DNA of 64,000 nt from contig NZ_CP012196.1 of assembly GCF_001190745.1 (NCBI RefSeq), positions 1,736,001 through 1,800,000 of the forward strand. Direction: 5' to 3'. The notes beneath the pieces were generated by a model that saw only the letters and a program-made list of their open reading frames with translations, ran no database searches and was not told the origin of the DNA. Source of the stretch: Campylobacter gracilis (lineage in GTDB: Bacteria > Campylobacterota > Campylobacteria > Campylobacterales > Campylobacteraceae). The position numbers were made by a program, and so were the translations under genes. The stretch's first letter is position 1, and each line of letters begins with the position of its first letter. Below are positions 34,029-43,548 of this stretch, one piece after another.

Positions 34029-36355
34029 CGCAGCCCAAGCCCCAGTTCGCTGCTAAGTGCAGCTAAAATTTTATCGGTAAAGCCCGCTACTTGCTCGTCG
34101 CACAGCGTTTTTTGAAGGTCTTGAAATACAAGTCTGATCGTCAGGCTCTTTGAATCGCCCAGGCTTTCGTCACTGTAAAGATCGCTTGGGATAAGCTCCT
34201 TTAGCGCCTCGATTTTAAGGGCGTCTATACACTGCTTAATCTGCTCGAAGCGCATTCCGCTCGGCACCAAAATGCTTAGATCGCGCGATACGCTAGGGAA
34301 CTTCGAATAAGCGTCCGCTACGATATTTTCAAATTTAAGCTTGGAAAAATCGATCTCGCACAGATAGCTTTTATCCAGATCGCGCCCCGCTTCTACGGCG
34401 TAATCCACGCGCCCGATAAAGCCCACTATCTCGCCGCCCTGCTCGATCTGCGCCTGCTCGAATTCGCTTAAAAATTTCAAATTTTCGCCGGGCAGCCTGA
34501 CCTTAAATTTACCGATGACGCTTTGGATTAAATTTGCAAAATACAAAAAATCCACCGCAGCGGGTTTTGCGCCGACCGCGATAGAGGGCTCCGCCTTTAG
34601 TCCGCTAGCGATAAAGCCCAGTCTTAGGCACTGCGAACCGTCCGCATCAAATACCTCGCCTAGCTCAAAAAGCTTGACGCTTCTGCGAGAATTCTTTAAA
34701 TTTCGCTCAGCAGACTCCAACAGATGATTAATCAGCGTCGGTCTTAGCGCGTCCAGCTCGCCGTTGATCGGATTTAAAATTTTAACCTTGCACGGCGCAA
34801 AGCCTAAGCTTTGCAGCGCCTTGCTATCGTCAAATACATAATGCACGCACTCGAAAAATCCCACTGCTGCCGCCTTGCTGCGAAGCTTGCGCCCATTACA
34901 TAAGCTTACGTAGGTATCGTTTAGGCGGTTTTTTTCGTAGAAGCTTAGCGGCGCGGCGGCGATATTGTCGATGCCCACGATACGCACTATCTCCTCGCAC
35001 ACGTCGTGAGAATTTACGATATCGTGGCGGAAAGGCGGCACCTTGGCGGTGATGAGATCGGCCTCGACGCCTACATCAAAGCCCAGCCTTTTTAAAATTT
35101 TTACGATCTTATCGCGCGGAATTTGTGCGCCGATCATTGAGTTTATCTCTTTTTCGCTAAAGCCCACGATAAGCGGCTCCAAAGCGTTTGAAATCTTTTG
35201 TGTGCCCGCATATAGGCTAACGGCTTTATTTTTAAGTAGCAATCTAAATAGCAGATCTAGCCCTAGCCTAAGCTTTGGCTCGCTGCCTCTACTTGAGCGG
35301 TACACGTGCTCATCGCCCTTTAGGCTTTTGTTTTCGTTTACTGCTTTGGCGATAATTAGTGGCGCGGTGTAGTTTGCCTCTAATAGCACTACTTTGCTAC
35401 TGCAACACGCCTTTAGCTCTGCGTCTTGGCAAATCCCTGCTACGCTAAGCAGTCTCTTGCCCGCATAAACGCCGAACTCACCGTTTGGCATAGGCTTTAT
35501 GTCAAGTGCCACCTTGCCATCTACGGAAGCGATCTTTTCAAAATCATAAGCGCGCAGTAACACTCCGGTAGAATGAGTAGCGTAGTTGATGAAATTTTGC
35601 ACCGCGCAGCTTTGCAAAATACCAACGCTTGCAAGACGCAAGGTCTGCTTTAAATTTAACTTCAGCTCGCCTTTGATCTCGTAAGCCCGAAAGGCAAATT
35701 TAGCGCTTACCTCATCGCTTGCACGCACGCTTAAAATTCTACCGATACCAGGCGCTCCGTCGGCATCTTCAAACTCGTGTTTTTCCTTTAGCGGCAGATC
35801 AAGCGCTGCGCCTAGATCGCGCGCTATGCCTAAGATGCTAAGGCAGTCGCCGCGATTAGCGGTAAGCTCGATCTCGATAAGATCGTCGTTAAAAATTTCA
35901 TACTCGCGCAGTTCCTTGCCGAGCACGAGCTCGCCGATGCTGCTATCAAGCACCATAATGCCGTCATTCGTCTTAGCAAGCCCAAGCTCGGTTGCCGAGC
36001 AGATCATGCCAAAGCTCTCCACGCCGCGAAGTTTGGCAGGCTTTATCTCAAGGCCACTAGGCAGCACGGCGCCGATTAGGCTAACCGCTACGTATTGCCC
36101 CGCCTCAACATTTTTCGCGCCACAGACGATCTGCAAGCTCTGCTTACCGACATCAACCTCGCAAACGTTTAGATGATCGGAATTTTCGTGACGACGCTTG
36201 CTTTTTACGAGCCCTACTACGACGCCTTTAGGAAGCGAAATTTTATCGTGAGCGTCAACCTCAAGACCGATGGAATTTAGCGTAGAAAGCAGCCTTTCGC
36301 TTGGAATTTCGCTTATGTCGATCCACTCTTGCAACCAATTTCTCGTTATTATCAT
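34025..36355 (-). CDS. pheT: Phenylalanine-tRNA ligase beta subunit
   Basis: The 776-residue beta subunit has the family order: N-terminal region with WLQEWIDIS, a tRNA-binding OB domain (residues about 40-150), B3/B4 editing domain ([19 protein letters not shown] near 165), B5 domain ([18 protein letters not shown] near 395), the catalytic-like core ([21 protein letters not shown] near 530) and a C-terminal FDX-ACB anticodon-binding domain ([15 protein letters not shown] near 690). With PheS it forms the alpha2-beta2 enzyme. It overlaps pheS and aroA by four bases on each side. Confidence 0.96.
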   Translation of the reverse strand: MIITRNWLQEWIDISEIPSERLLSTLNSIGLEVDAHDKISLPKGVVVGLVKSKRRHENSDHLNVCEVDVGKQSLQIVCGAKNVEAGQYVAVSLIGAVLPSGLEIKPAKLRGVESFGMICSATELGLAKTNDGIMVLDSSIGELVLGKELREYEIFNDDLIEIELTANRGDCLSILGIARDLGAALDLPLKEKHEFEDADGAPGIGRILSVRASDEVSAKFAFRAYEIKGELKLNLKQTLRLASVGILQSCAVQNFINYATHSTGVLLRAYDFEKIASVDGKVALDIKPMPNGEFGVYAGKRLLSVAGICQDAELKACCSSKVVLLEANYTAPLIIAKAVNENKSLKGDEHVYRSSRGSEPKLRLGLDLLFRLLLKNKAVSLYAGTQKISNALEPLIVGFSEKEINSMIGAQIPRDKIVKILKRLGFDVGVEADLITAKVPPFRHDIVNSHDVCEEIVRIVGIDNIAAAPLSFYEKNRLNDTYVSLCNGRKLRSKAAAVGFFECVHYVFDDSKALQSLGFAPCKVKILNPINGELDALRPTLINHLLESAERNLKNSRRSVKLFELGEVFDADGSQCLRLGFIASGLKAEPSIAVGAKPAAVDFLYFANLIQSVIGKFKVRLPGENLKFLSEFEQAQIEQGGEIVGFIGRVDYAVEAGRDLDKSYLCEIDFSKLKFENIVADAYSKFPSVSRDLSILVPSGMRFEQIKQCIDALKIEALKELIPSDLYSDESLGDSKSLTIRLVFQDLQKTLCDEQVAGFTDKILAALSSELGLGLR

Positions 36356-37347
36356 TTAAACTGCTCCAATAATCTAATATCGCCTTCAAATAGTGAGCGC
36401 AGATCGGGGATACCATGCAGCAGCATCGCAAATCTCTCCACGCCGAGCCCGAATGCGTATCCGCTGACATTTTTCCAGCCTACTGCTTTAAAGACGTTGG
36501 GATCGACCACGCCGCTGCCTAGCACCTCGAGCCAGCCCGTCTGCTTACAGACGCGGCATCCCTCGCCGTGGCAGAAAATGCAGCTGATATCGACCTCAGT
36601 GCTTGGCTCCGTAAACGGAAAGAAGCTCGGACGGAAGCGCACCTTTACGTCGCCGAACATATAGCGCAAAAATTCCTCCAAAACGTATTTTAAATTTGCA
36701 AAACTCACCCGATCGCCCTGCTCGACTACGAGGCCTTCTACCTGATGAAACATCGGCGTGTGGGTTAGATCCATATCGCGACGAAAGACCGCGCCCGGGG
36801 CGATCATGCGCACCGGCGGAGCTTTAAATTTCTCCATCGTGCGGATCTGAACGCCGCTAGTGTGCGTGCGTAACAGCCGCCCATCATTTAGATAAAACGT
36901 ATCTTGCATATCGCGCGCGGGATGGTATTTGGGTAAATTTAACGCTTCGAAATTATGAAAGTCGTCCTCGATGAGCGGGCCGCTTTCGACGCTAAAATTT
37001 TGCGCGATGAAGTAGTCAATGATCTTATCCATCGTCTCCATCACGGGATGCAGCGCGCCGCAGCTTACGTTTTCGTTAAAAAGCGTGACGTCGATTGCTT
37101 CATTTTTCATCGCCTCTTTTTGCTCCGCCGCTTCCAGGCTCGCCTTTTTTGTGGCGATGAGCTCGCTGAAATAATCGCGCTTTTCATTCGCGCTTACGGC
37201 AAGCTCTTTTTTCTGCTCGGGGGCGGCAGATTTAAGCTCGGCAAAAAGCTGCGTTATGATGCCTTTTTTGCCGAAAAGCTCCAAGCGCACGGCTTCTAGC
37301 TCGCCAAGGCTTGCCGCAGCGTCGATTTTTGCTTTAATCTCTTGCAA
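36352..37347 (-). CDS. pheS: Phenylalanine-tRNA ligase alpha subunit
   Basis: The 331-residue class II synthetase subunit starts with a coiled-coil arm (about residues 1-85) and carries motif 2 (FHQVEGLVV) and motif 3 ([20 protein letters not shown]) for ATP and Phe. The segment [19 protein letters not shown] near 130 is typical of PheS. It is the first gene of the run down to serA and diverges from the HIT gene across 129 bases. Confidence 0.97.
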   Translation of the reverse strand: MQEIKAKIDAAASLGELEAVRLELFGKKGIITQLFAELKSAAPEQKKELAVSANEKRDYFSELIATKKASLEAAEQKEAMKNEAIDVTLFNENVSCGALHPVMETMDKIIDYFIAQNFSVESGPLIEDDFHNFEALNLPKYHPARDMQDTFYLNDGRLLRTHTSGVQIRTMEKFKAPPVRMIAPGAVFRRDMDLTHTPMFHQVEGLVVEQGDRVSFANLKYVLEEFLRYMFGDVKVRFRPSFFPFTEPSTEVDISCIFCHGEGCRVCKQTGWLEVLGSGVVDPNVFKAVGWKNVSGYAFGLGVERFAMLLHGIPDLRSLFEGDIRLLEQFK

Positions 37348-37435
37348 ATTCTATCCTTGTAGTTAAATTTAATGGCGCGATTGTAGTTAAAATTTGATAA
37401 AAGCTAGGTAAATTTGCGTGTTTGGATTTTTTGGC

Positions 37436-37441
37436 TATAAT
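37436..37441 (+). promoter_or_regulatory. Predicted -10 box of the HIT gene
   Basis: TATAAT behind a T-rich stretch (TTGGATTTTTTGGC), 36 bases before the HIT-family ATG and in the divergent region facing pheS. Confidence 0.6.
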
Positions 37442-37476
37442 CGCGGCTAAATTTCAACCTCATAAAAGGATCTAAA

Positions 37477-37833
37477 ATGAACGTATTCGAAAAGATTGTA
37501 AACGGCGAAATCCCGTGCAACAAAGTGTTAGAGAACGAAGAATTTTTGGCTTTCCACGACATCAACCCAAAAGCGCCGATCCACATCCTGGCGATCCCTA
37601 AAAAATGCTACGAAAACTTCCAAGTAACGCCTCCCGAAGTGATGAGCAAAATGAGCGCTTTTATCCAAGAAGTAACCCGAAAAATGGGGCTTGATAAGAG
37701 CGGATACCGTCTCGTTTGCAACTGCGGCGAAAACGGCGGACAGGAGGTGATGCACCTGCACTTTCATATCCTCGGCGGAATGAAGCTACCGTGGGACCGC
37801 GTCAGCGACCGCAATACCGAAGAGAATTTTTAA
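37477..37833 (+). CDS. HIT family (HINT-like) nucleotide-binding protein
   Basis: The 118-residue protein ends with the histidine triad HLHFHILGG near residues 99-107 and starts FEKIVNGEIPCNKVLENEEFLAFHDINPKAPIHILAIPK, both typical of the HINT branch that hydrolyses AMP-linked compounds. AAAAGGA precedes the ATG. The place next to pheS is the same as in C. jejuni. The physiological substrate is unknown. Confidence 0.92.
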   Translation: MNVFEKIVNGEIPCNKVLENEEFLAFHDINPKAPIHILAIPKKCYENFQVTPPEVMSKMSAFIQEVTRKMGLDKSGYRLVCNCGENGGQEVMHLHFHILGGMKLPWDRVSDRNTEENF

Positions 37834-38376
37834 GGCTAGAGCTTAAAGTCTACTTAAAATCAGAATTCCGTGAAATTGCAAAATTTTGCGGAATTTGCAA
37901 AATTCTTTGAAATTTTTAAAATTCCGCTTCATTTATAAACACCGAGGTTTTAAAAATAATCAAAATAGTAAAACTACAAGCTAAAATTTATCATCAGACG
38001 GCTAAAGAGCAATATAAATTATCACAAACGAACTCTTAGCAAATGCTGTTCTTTGGCTATAAAGCCTTGGCTTTTAGAATTTTTACGGCTACGAAATTTG
38101 AAATCGTCAAGGAATTTTAACGACGCGGCAAAATTTTAAAAGAAACTGAGCTTTACAAAAAGAGTCATGTTTGTACATGACAAAAGAGTTAAATTTCAAC
38201 GATATGAAATTTAAAACCTACATAAATTTTACTTTGAATGAGTGATTCTACTTCAGTTTTCAAGCAGGATTTAAAATTTTAGTGTGAAATCATAATCTTA
38301 GAATTTTAAAAATTTAAATAGTAAATTTAAGTTTAGGGGCATATGCCCCTAAAAATTTTGAAAGGATTTGCGAGGA
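37834..38376. other. Intergenic region between convergent HIT gene and dps
   Basis: About 540 bases, AT-rich, with many AAATTTTAAAA words. It contains the dps terminator candidate at 38332-38353 and a short palindrome TCATGTTTGTACATGA near 38164. No gene is supported. Confidence 0.5.
38332..38353 (-). terminator. Terminator hairpin after dps
   Basis: TTTAGGGGC and GCCCCTAAA form a perfect 9-bp stem around an ATAT loop, 24 bases beyond the dps stop; an AT-rich tail follows on the minus strand. A bidirectional role is possible because the arms are A/T at both bases. Confidence 0.75.
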
Positions 38377-38820
38377 TTATTTGCTTAGCATTGAGCTTAG
38401 CATCCATAGGCGTTTTTCATAATCGCCGTAGTGATCCTGCGCGATATTTGAAGTCGTATCGTCGCCCTCTTCTTCGGCTACTTCTTGAAGCTTTTTAAAT
38501 TCTTTTACCAAATACTCGTAAGCTTTTTTAACATCCTCAAGTACCTCAGATACACTATAGCTATCTTTTACGCTAATCGGAGCGTCTTTTGAAAGCTCAA
38601 TTAGATCCTTGGCCTTAGTTACGGCCTTGCCACCTATTTGAAGTGCGCGCTCAGCCATATCATCAAAGAGCTCGCCCATCTCGTCGTATGCTTTCTCGGT
38701 GTAAGCGTGAACCTGCGCGAATTGTAAGCCCTTAACATTCCAGTGATAATCGTGGAATGCAACAAAGAACGCATGAGCGTCCGCCTGAAGTTTGTTTAGT
38801 TGTTTTACTGTTTTTGACAT
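38377..38820 (-). CDS. dps: Dps-type ferritin-like DNA-binding/iron storage protein
   Basis: The 147-residue protein is a four-helix Dps: LNKLQADAHAFFVAFHDYHWNVKGLQF gives the first ferroxidase ligands (His near 23 and 26), and AYDEMGELFDDMAERALQIGG the partner Asp/Glu (about residues 44-60). Dps dodecamers (NapA in Helicobacter) oxidise and store iron and protect against peroxide. TATAAT is seen at 38849-38854 on this strand with AT-rich dyads upstream. A strong terminator follows, so it is a single-gene unit. Confidence 0.95.
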   Translation of the reverse strand: MSKTVKQLNKLQADAHAFFVAFHDYHWNVKGLQFAQVHAYTEKAYDEMGELFDDMAERALQIGGKAVTKAKDLIELSKDAPISVKDSYSVSEVLEDVKKAYEYLVKEFKKLQEVAEEEGDDTTSNIAQDHYGDYEKRLWMLSSMLSK

Positions 38821-38846
38821 TGTGTCTCCTTTATTTAAAATTGCTG

Positions 38847-38882
38847 TAATTATAGCAAGATTTTCTTAAATTATAATTATAC
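38847..38882 (-). promoter_or_regulatory. dps promoter with AT-rich dyad elements
   Basis: On the minus strand a TATAAT -10 (38849-38854) lies about 30 bases before the dps ATG. Just upstream is TTATAATTAT (38871-38880), which together with the TAATTATA of the -10 region resembles half sites of Campylobacter Fur/PerR boxes. Peroxide or iron control of dps would make sense but is inferred. Confidence 0.4.
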
Positions 38883-38973
38883 TAAGTAATAAATTTTATC
38901 TTTTAGTGGAATTTTGAAATTATATAGCTTTTAAATTTATCTACAATTTTTTGAAATTTCAGCTATGCTGCAT

Positions 38974-38979
38974 TATAAT
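38974..38979 (+). promoter_or_regulatory. -10 box very close to the M23 peptidase start
   Basis: A consensus TATAAT ends only eight bases before the ATG at 38988. Initiation about seven bases downstream of the box would give an mRNA with almost no leader, and no Shine-Dalgarno sequence is present. Confidence 0.45.
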
Positions 38980-38987
38980 GCCGCATT

Positions 38988-39905
38988 ATGAAAAACAAAT
39001 TTATGATAACCATAACCGACCTTAACGGCTCTAGGAATTTTTTGCTCTCGCAAATCATCAAAAAGATCGCGTTATATTTGGTACTATTTGTTTTTACCGT
39101 TTTCGTCACGGGTGCGCTATATATCAGGTATCTGGGCTCAAAAATCGACAGCCTTTCGCGAACCAAAACCGAGCTTAACGAGCTAAATCAAAAACTTCGC
39201 GACGGTATCGCGGCAAGTCAGATGGAATTTGAAGCCATCGAGGGTAAAATTTCGGATTTGGAGCATCAGTTTGGGCTCGATCCTGAGGAGGATGAGCGCG
39301 CGATCGACCGCCTATCTCACATCAAGACTACTTCCGAACAAGAGATCAAAGAGCGCGCGCAAAAGATCATCAACGAAAAATTCTCCGACGCGCTGATAAA
39401 AGAAATTTTTATGCAGATCCCAAACGGCAGGGTCATGCGCACTCATCAGCTCAGCGAGAAATTCGGCTGGCGCAACCATCCCATCTTAAAGCGCAAGCAG
39501 TTTCACCCAGGCGTTGATCTACGTACGCCGCCTAAAACGCCTATCTACGCGCCTGCAGACGGCATCATCCAATACAGCGGAGCGGGCGCTACGGGCTATG
39601 GCAATCTAGTCGAGATCCGCCATAATTACGGCTTTACGACACGATATGCGCATTTGGATTCAAATTTAACTCGCAAAGTAGGCGAGTTTGTAAACAAAGG
39701 CGATCTTATCGCTTTCAGCGGTAACACCGGGCTTAGCACCGGGCCCCATCTGCACTACGAGATTAGATTTTTGCAGCTGCCGCTAGATCCGTTAAATTTC
39801 ATCAACTGGAACGAAAAAAATTACAAAGAAATTTTTACTAAGGAGGAAGATGTCCCATGGCAATCTTTAATAAAGGCGATGCAAACACCGCTCAAACAAC
39901 AATAA
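38988..39905 (+). CDS. M23 family murein endopeptidase (Csd1/Csd2-like)
   Basis: The 305-residue protein has one N-terminal membrane helix (about residues 22-46: IALYLVLFVFTVFVTGALYI), a coiled coil (about 50-90), and a C-terminal LytM/M23 domain. Zinc ligands are in HPGVDLRTP (about residues 170-178) and GPHLHYEIR (about 245-253). It would cut peptidoglycan cross-links in the periplasm. The following bactofilin gene overlaps it by 49 bases; the same pairing in H. pylori (csd1-ccmA) determines helical cell shape. Only one such peptidase is here, while Helicobacter has two side by side. Confidence 0.87.
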   Translation: MKNKFMITITDLNGSRNFLLSQIIKKIALYLVLFVFTVFVTGALYIRYLGSKIDSLSRTKTELNELNQKLRDGIAASQMEFEAIEGKISDLEHQFGLDPEEDERAIDRLSHIKTTSEQEIKERAQKIINEKFSDALIKEIFMQIPNGRVMRTHQLSEKFGWRNHPILKRKQFHPGVDLRTPPKTPIYAPADGIIQYSGAGATGYGNLVEIRHNYGFTTRYAHLDSNLTRKVGEFVNKGDLIAFSGNTGLSTGPHLHYEIRFLQLPLDPLNFINWNEKNYKEIFTKEEDVPWQSLIKAMQTPLKQQ

Positions 39906-40273
39906 TCTCGTCAGGCACGCTCATCAAAGGAGAGCTGCACCTGTCGTGCATTTTGCATATCGACGGCAATGTCGAAGGCGACGTGATCTCCGATAATACC
40001 GTCGTCATTGGTAAAAATGGTACCGCGCGCGGCTCGATCAGGGCCAAGCATATCGTAATCAGCGGCAAATTTTTCGGCAATATCGAAGCCGAGCTCGTCG
40101 AGCTGCTAGGCGGCGGTGTGCTCGTAGGCGACGTGCTATCGCAAAGCTTCGGCATCGAAGTGGGCGCGAAATTTAACGGAAAAAGCGCGGTAAGTGGCGG
40201 CGATCAAGCCTTAGTCATCGACGGCAGCGCAAGCGAAGACGTCAAGCTCATCGACAAAGCTCTAGGCGAATAA
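39857..40273 (+). CDS. Bactofilin (CcmA-like polymer-forming cytoskeletal protein)
   Basis: The 138-residue bactofilin has the repetitive beta-helix core: TLIKGELHLSCILHIDGNVEGDVISDNTVVIG and further six-residue turns to about residue 105, with short unstructured ends. It forms non-polar filaments at the inner membrane and steers the peptidoglycan hydrolase encoded just upstream. AAGGAGG lies 11 bases before the ATG, inside the peptidase gene, and the 49-base overlap is unusually long. The nearest named homologue is H. pylori CcmA; I leave the symbol open. Confidence 0.88.
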   Translation: MAIFNKGDANTAQTTIISSGTLIKGELHLSCILHIDGNVEGDVISDNTVVIGKNGTARGSIRAKHIVISGKFFGNIEAELVELLGGGVLVGDVLSQSFGIEVGAKFNGKSAVSGGDQALVIDGSASEDVKLIDKALGE

Positions 40274-40536
40274 TCGCGCATATTTGGAATTCTTGGGATT
40301 TTAAAGGCTTTGAAACTCGCAGAATTTCGGAATTTAAAAGCCTAAAAAATTCCTATACTTCGAAATTTTTGAATTTGAAATTTTAAGAATTCTGAATATT
40401 TTAAAATTTTCTAAATATGGAATTTATACAAAATTTACTGCAAAAAACGCAGATTTTAAAATTAAATTTAAAAACGTAACGAGATCGTTTACAATTTTAA
40501 CCTCATCGTCGCGCCTGCTTTAAAAATTTGGCGACG

Positions 40537-40806
40537 TTATTTTTTAGAATCTTTCGAGTTAATCATAAATTTATCAATCAAAATAGCTAGCACTACAAAT
40601 ATAATCACGAATGCGATTACATAGGTAACTTTAAGTTGATCTACTCCTTTCTCAAAAGCGAGAAAATCTACAACAAAAGATGGATTATAAAAATTTCCAA
40701 ACAGGGAGGCTAGCGTATCGATGCTATTCATATAAAAACCAGCTCCCAAAAAAGCAGCCACAAGTGCAATAATAATACCCATCAACCTTTTAGCGTTAGA
40801 CGACAC
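40537..40806 (-). CDS. Small two-helix membrane protein of unknown function
   Basis: An 89-residue protein with hydrophobic helices at about 8-27 (LMGIIIALVAAFLGAGFYM) and 60-80 (TYVIAFVIIFVVLAILI), joined by an about 35-residue loop, and a lysine-rich tail. It starts with GTG behind AAAAGGA, and TATACT (minus strand, 40836-40841) is a likely -10. I do not recognise the family. Confidence 0.6.
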   Translation of the reverse strand: MSSNAKRLMGIIIALVAAFLGAGFYMNSIDTLASLFGNFYNPSFVVDFLAFEKGVDQLKVTYVIAFVIIFVVLAILIDKFMINSKDSKK

Positions 40807-41186
40807 GGTAAATCCTTTTAAAAAATATATTTGAAGAGTATACCCCCCATTAATCTTAGCTTAAATTTCTTGCGATGACGAAGGTAGAAAATTTAAGGAT
40901 CGGAATTTATATGCAGAATTTACGCCAGATTTTACTGGACCACTATAAATTTAAAGGGGATTTTAACGTAAAGTTATAGTAAATTTTGGAATTAAGCTTC
41001 AAAAATTTTTGAATTTGCAAGGCAAGCGAATTTATACTTAAAATTTTACTATAATAAATATGAATTCTTTTGATAGCCTCTTTTGACTCATTATAGCTCT
41101 TTGTGCCGCTAGCTCAAAATATCCGCGAGCTGAGCTAATTTAAGCCCATTATTAGATTAGTTATGTATAATGCGATTTCTTTTTGT
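40807..41186. other. Intergenic region upstream of tRNA-Ser
   Basis: Holds the promoter of the small membrane protein gene at its left edge and, before the tRNA, TATAAT-like words (TATGTATAATGCG near 41163) that may be the tRNA promoter. No gene is supported in the rest. Confidence 0.5.
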
Positions 41187-41277
41187 GGACAGATGGGTGA
41201 GTGGCCGAAACCACACCCCTGCTAAGGGTGCAGCTTCTAACCGGGGCTCGAGGGTTCAAATCCCTCTCTGTCCGCCA
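41187..41277 (+). tRNA. tRNA-Ser (anticodon GCU)
   Basis: A 91-base class II tRNA. The acceptor stem pairs GGACAGA with TCTGTCC, the discriminator is G and the CCA end is encoded. The anticodon loop CTGCTAA gives GCU at 41221-41223, reading AGC/AGU. A long variable arm (GCAGCTTCTAACCGGGGCTC region) marks serine, and the T arm is GAGGGTTCAAATCCCTC. Confidence 0.97.
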
Positions 41278-41328
41278 CTACTTTAGAATCTAAATCAATA
41301 AAATTTCACTTCCGTGGTTCAGTCGATT

Positions 41329-41958
41329 CTAGCCGCCTAGGATACTGCCTAAAAGCAGCACCGGCATCATTAGCGGCATTACGATGAGTCCTTGTATGTC
41401 GGTATCCATTTTCGCATCGCGCTCGCTTTTGATCCCGCTATCGACCGCTATACGCGCGGGGTACTCGATCGGCACGCTTAGACGGTGCGATCTGCGCAGC
41501 TCGTCGTGATCTTTTAGGCGCTTAAAATATTTGCCTTCGATCAGATAAGAGTAGCGAAACGTAGAGCTATACGCGGGCTCCAGCTGCTCTGGGTCGTCCA
41601 TCAGCTTAGCCTGCACGGATAGTGGCAGATCGTATTTTACGAGCTCGATTTCGTGCTGGATATATGCGGCATCGCTGCCCTCGTTATATCTGTCGATCGT
41701 AAGCATGCTTACGTTGCGCCTTATCGCGTCTTTATTCAGCGACGCCAGACTCGCAACCTTGGCGCGCACAGCGCTAAGATTCGCATCAAATACGTAATCG
41801 TAAATCTCACCACTCATTCGCAGCTGACCGCCGGACGCCGCGCTCATCGCGACGATGTGCTCGCGCCCTTGCATGTAGCCCGGCAAATTCTTACTCGCAC
41901 ATCCGCTAAAAACTCCACAGCATAGCGCCAAAACCACGCCGTAAATCCAAAATTTCAT
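41329..41958 (-). CDS. Hypothetical lipoprotein
   Basis: A 209-residue protein with a lipoprotein signal (GVVLALCCGVFSGC, lipid Cys at about residue 19) and a C-terminal hydrophobic segment LIVMPLMMPVLLLGSILGG that could re-enter the membrane. Between them is a soluble domain I do not recognise. AAGGAAG precedes the ATG. It stands alone downstream of tRNA-Ser in the opposite direction. Confidence 0.65.
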   Translation of the reverse strand: MKFWIYGVVLALCCGVFSGCASKNLPGYMQGREHIVAMSAASGGQLRMSGEIYDYVFDANLSAVRAKVASLASLNKDAIRRNVSMLTIDRYNEGSDAAYIQHEIELVKYDLPLSVQAKLMDDPEQLEPAYSSTFRYSYLIEGKYFKRLKDHDELRRSHRLSVPIEYPARIAVDSGIKSERDAKMDTDIQGLIVMPLMMPVLLLGSILGG

Positions 41959-42330
41959 AAACTTCCTTTGTAAAATTTAAAGACGGATTGTATTAAATTT
42001 TACCTTAACGAGAATGGAATTTTACGGTGTGGCAGAATAGAATTCTGCGGCGGAACTCCATGACGGCGACGCGTAGAATTTCGCGCGGATTTGCATTAAA
42101 TTTCGATGAAATTTAGCAAGACGGGGTTGGAATGCGCGGAAGAGGCAAAAGAAGCGCAATGGCGCTGCCAAGATTTTAAAATTTTAAAATCTCAAGGAAA
42201 TTTCGCGGAAAGAGACGAGCCATTTATGCGTCAAAATTTAACCTTCATCGCGAGCTTGCTTTTAAATTTTAAAATTTTACAGCAGGCTTTAGAATTTAAA
42301 ATTCCAAAGCCCTTTTTGATATGCGGCGCG
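41959..42330. other. Intergenic region left of the acyl-CoA dehydratase genes
   Basis: About 370 bases. A plus-strand open frame starting at 42106 runs through most of it and then antisense into the dehydratase gene; it has no ribosome site or protein pattern. AAAATTTTA words are dense near 42175-42300. Confidence 0.5.
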
Positions 42331-43548
42331 CTACTTTCTATTTGCGTTAGCAAGCATCAACTTTATGCGGTTTTCTTGATTTACCGCGCTTGCGCCCGGG
42401 TCGTAGTCGATAGCGGCGATGTTTGCTTGCGGGTAGTTCTGTTTGATCTTTCGGATCATTCCGCGCGCGATGATGTGGTTTGGCAGACAGCCAAAGGGCT
42501 GCGCGCACACGACGTTTTGTATGCCGTGACGCATAAACTCGACCATCTCCGCCGTCAGCAGCCAGCCCTCGCCCATCTTCACGCCGTGACCGATGTAGCC
42601 GTCGGCGGCGGCGCGAACCTCGCTAAATGGGCTTGGCGCACGAAAGCCAAAGCGCTTCATCTGCTTAATCATCATGCGCTGAAAAAATTCCACTATCTTA
42701 GCGACCGCAAGCGAGCCGTAATACGCCGCGCCGCCCTTGCCGTAGAGCTGCTTGTCGTAGACCGCATCGTAGATGCAGGTAAGCACAAAGTCCATCAGCC
42801 CCGTATTTACGGGCTCGGCGTTTTCGCGGATGAGGTAGGCGTTTAGACCGTTGTTGCCGATGGGCGAGTATTTGAGATAAATTTCACCCACGATGCCTAC
42901 TTTTACTCGCGGCTTATCGTCGCGCTCGATTTTAGCGAACTGCGAGAGGATAAATTTGAAATTTTTCTTGAGATTGAAAAACGATCTTTGATCGGTCAAA
43001 TTTTTGATCCGCTCGGCGCATAGTTCGTAAATTTCATTTGTTTGATTTTTGATCTTTTCGTAGGGCTTGCACTGATTATACAGCCCCATCATCAAATCGC
43101 CGTAAAATATCGCGGCAAAGAGCTTTAGAAGCGATTTTTTGCCGAGACTAAATTCATTCTCATCTAGCGATCCAAAATTTAACGAGATCGCGGGGACGTA
43201 GCTAAAGCCGCTGTCCTCAAGCGCTTTACGAAGCAAATTTATGTAGTTGCTCGCTCTGCAGCCGCCGCCCGTTTGGCTGATGAGAAGCGCTACTTTGTGC
43301 GTATCAAACTCGCCACTTTTGAGCGCGTCGATAAACTGCCCGATGACGAGCAACGCGGGGTAGCACATGTCGTTATGCACGCTGCGAAGCCCCTCCTCGA
43401 CGATATTTTGACGATTTTCGCCGAGCAAGACGCTCTTATAGCCCTCGTCGCGCAGCACACCTTGCATAAAGCGAAAATGCGGATCGATCATCGTGGGGAT
43501 CAATATCGTGTGGGTGGCTTTCATATCTTTCGTAAATTTAGCAAACAT
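42331..43548 (-). CDS. 2-hydroxyacyl-CoA dehydratase-like (DUF2229/D-component) protein
   Basis: The 405-residue protein resembles the iron-sulfur subunit part of 2-hydroxyacyl-CoA dehydratase/activase-related proteins. NDMCYPALLVIGQF near residue 60 and SQTGGGCRASNYINL near 90 supply Cys candidates for a cluster, and VGIVGEIYLKYSPIGNNGL near 220 and ENISE-like ends are typical. The start ATG shares one base with the stop of the activase gene (TAATG). In clostridial relatives this region is fused to the activase part in one 1400-residue chain; here the two are separate genes. The substrate is unknown. Confidence 0.75.
   Translation of the reverse strand: MFAKFTKDMKATHTILIPTMIDPHFRFMQGVLRDEGYKSVLLGENRQNIVEEGLRSVHNDMCYPALLVIGQFIDALKSGEFDTHKVALLISQTGGGCRASNYINLLRKALEDSGFSYVPAISLNFGSLDENEFSLGKKSLLKLFAAIFYGDLMMGLYNQCKPYEKIKNQTNEIYELCAERIKNLTDQRSFFNLKKNFKFILSQFAKIERDDKPRVKVGIVGEIYLKYSPIGNNGLNAYLIRENAEPVNTGLMDFVLTCIYDAVYDKQLYGKGGAAYYGSLAVAKIVEFFQRMMIKQMKRFGFRAPSPFSEVRAAADGYIGHGVKMGEGWLLTAEMVEFMRHGIQNVVCAQPFGCLPNHIIARGMIRKIKQNYPQANIAAIDYDPGASAVNQENRIKLMLANANRK

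Noticed and set aside
42106-42846. Long plus-strand open frame (246 codons)
   Set aside because: Most of it is antisense to the dehydratase-like gene and it has no ribosome site or recognisable product; the minus-strand gene explains the coding signal.
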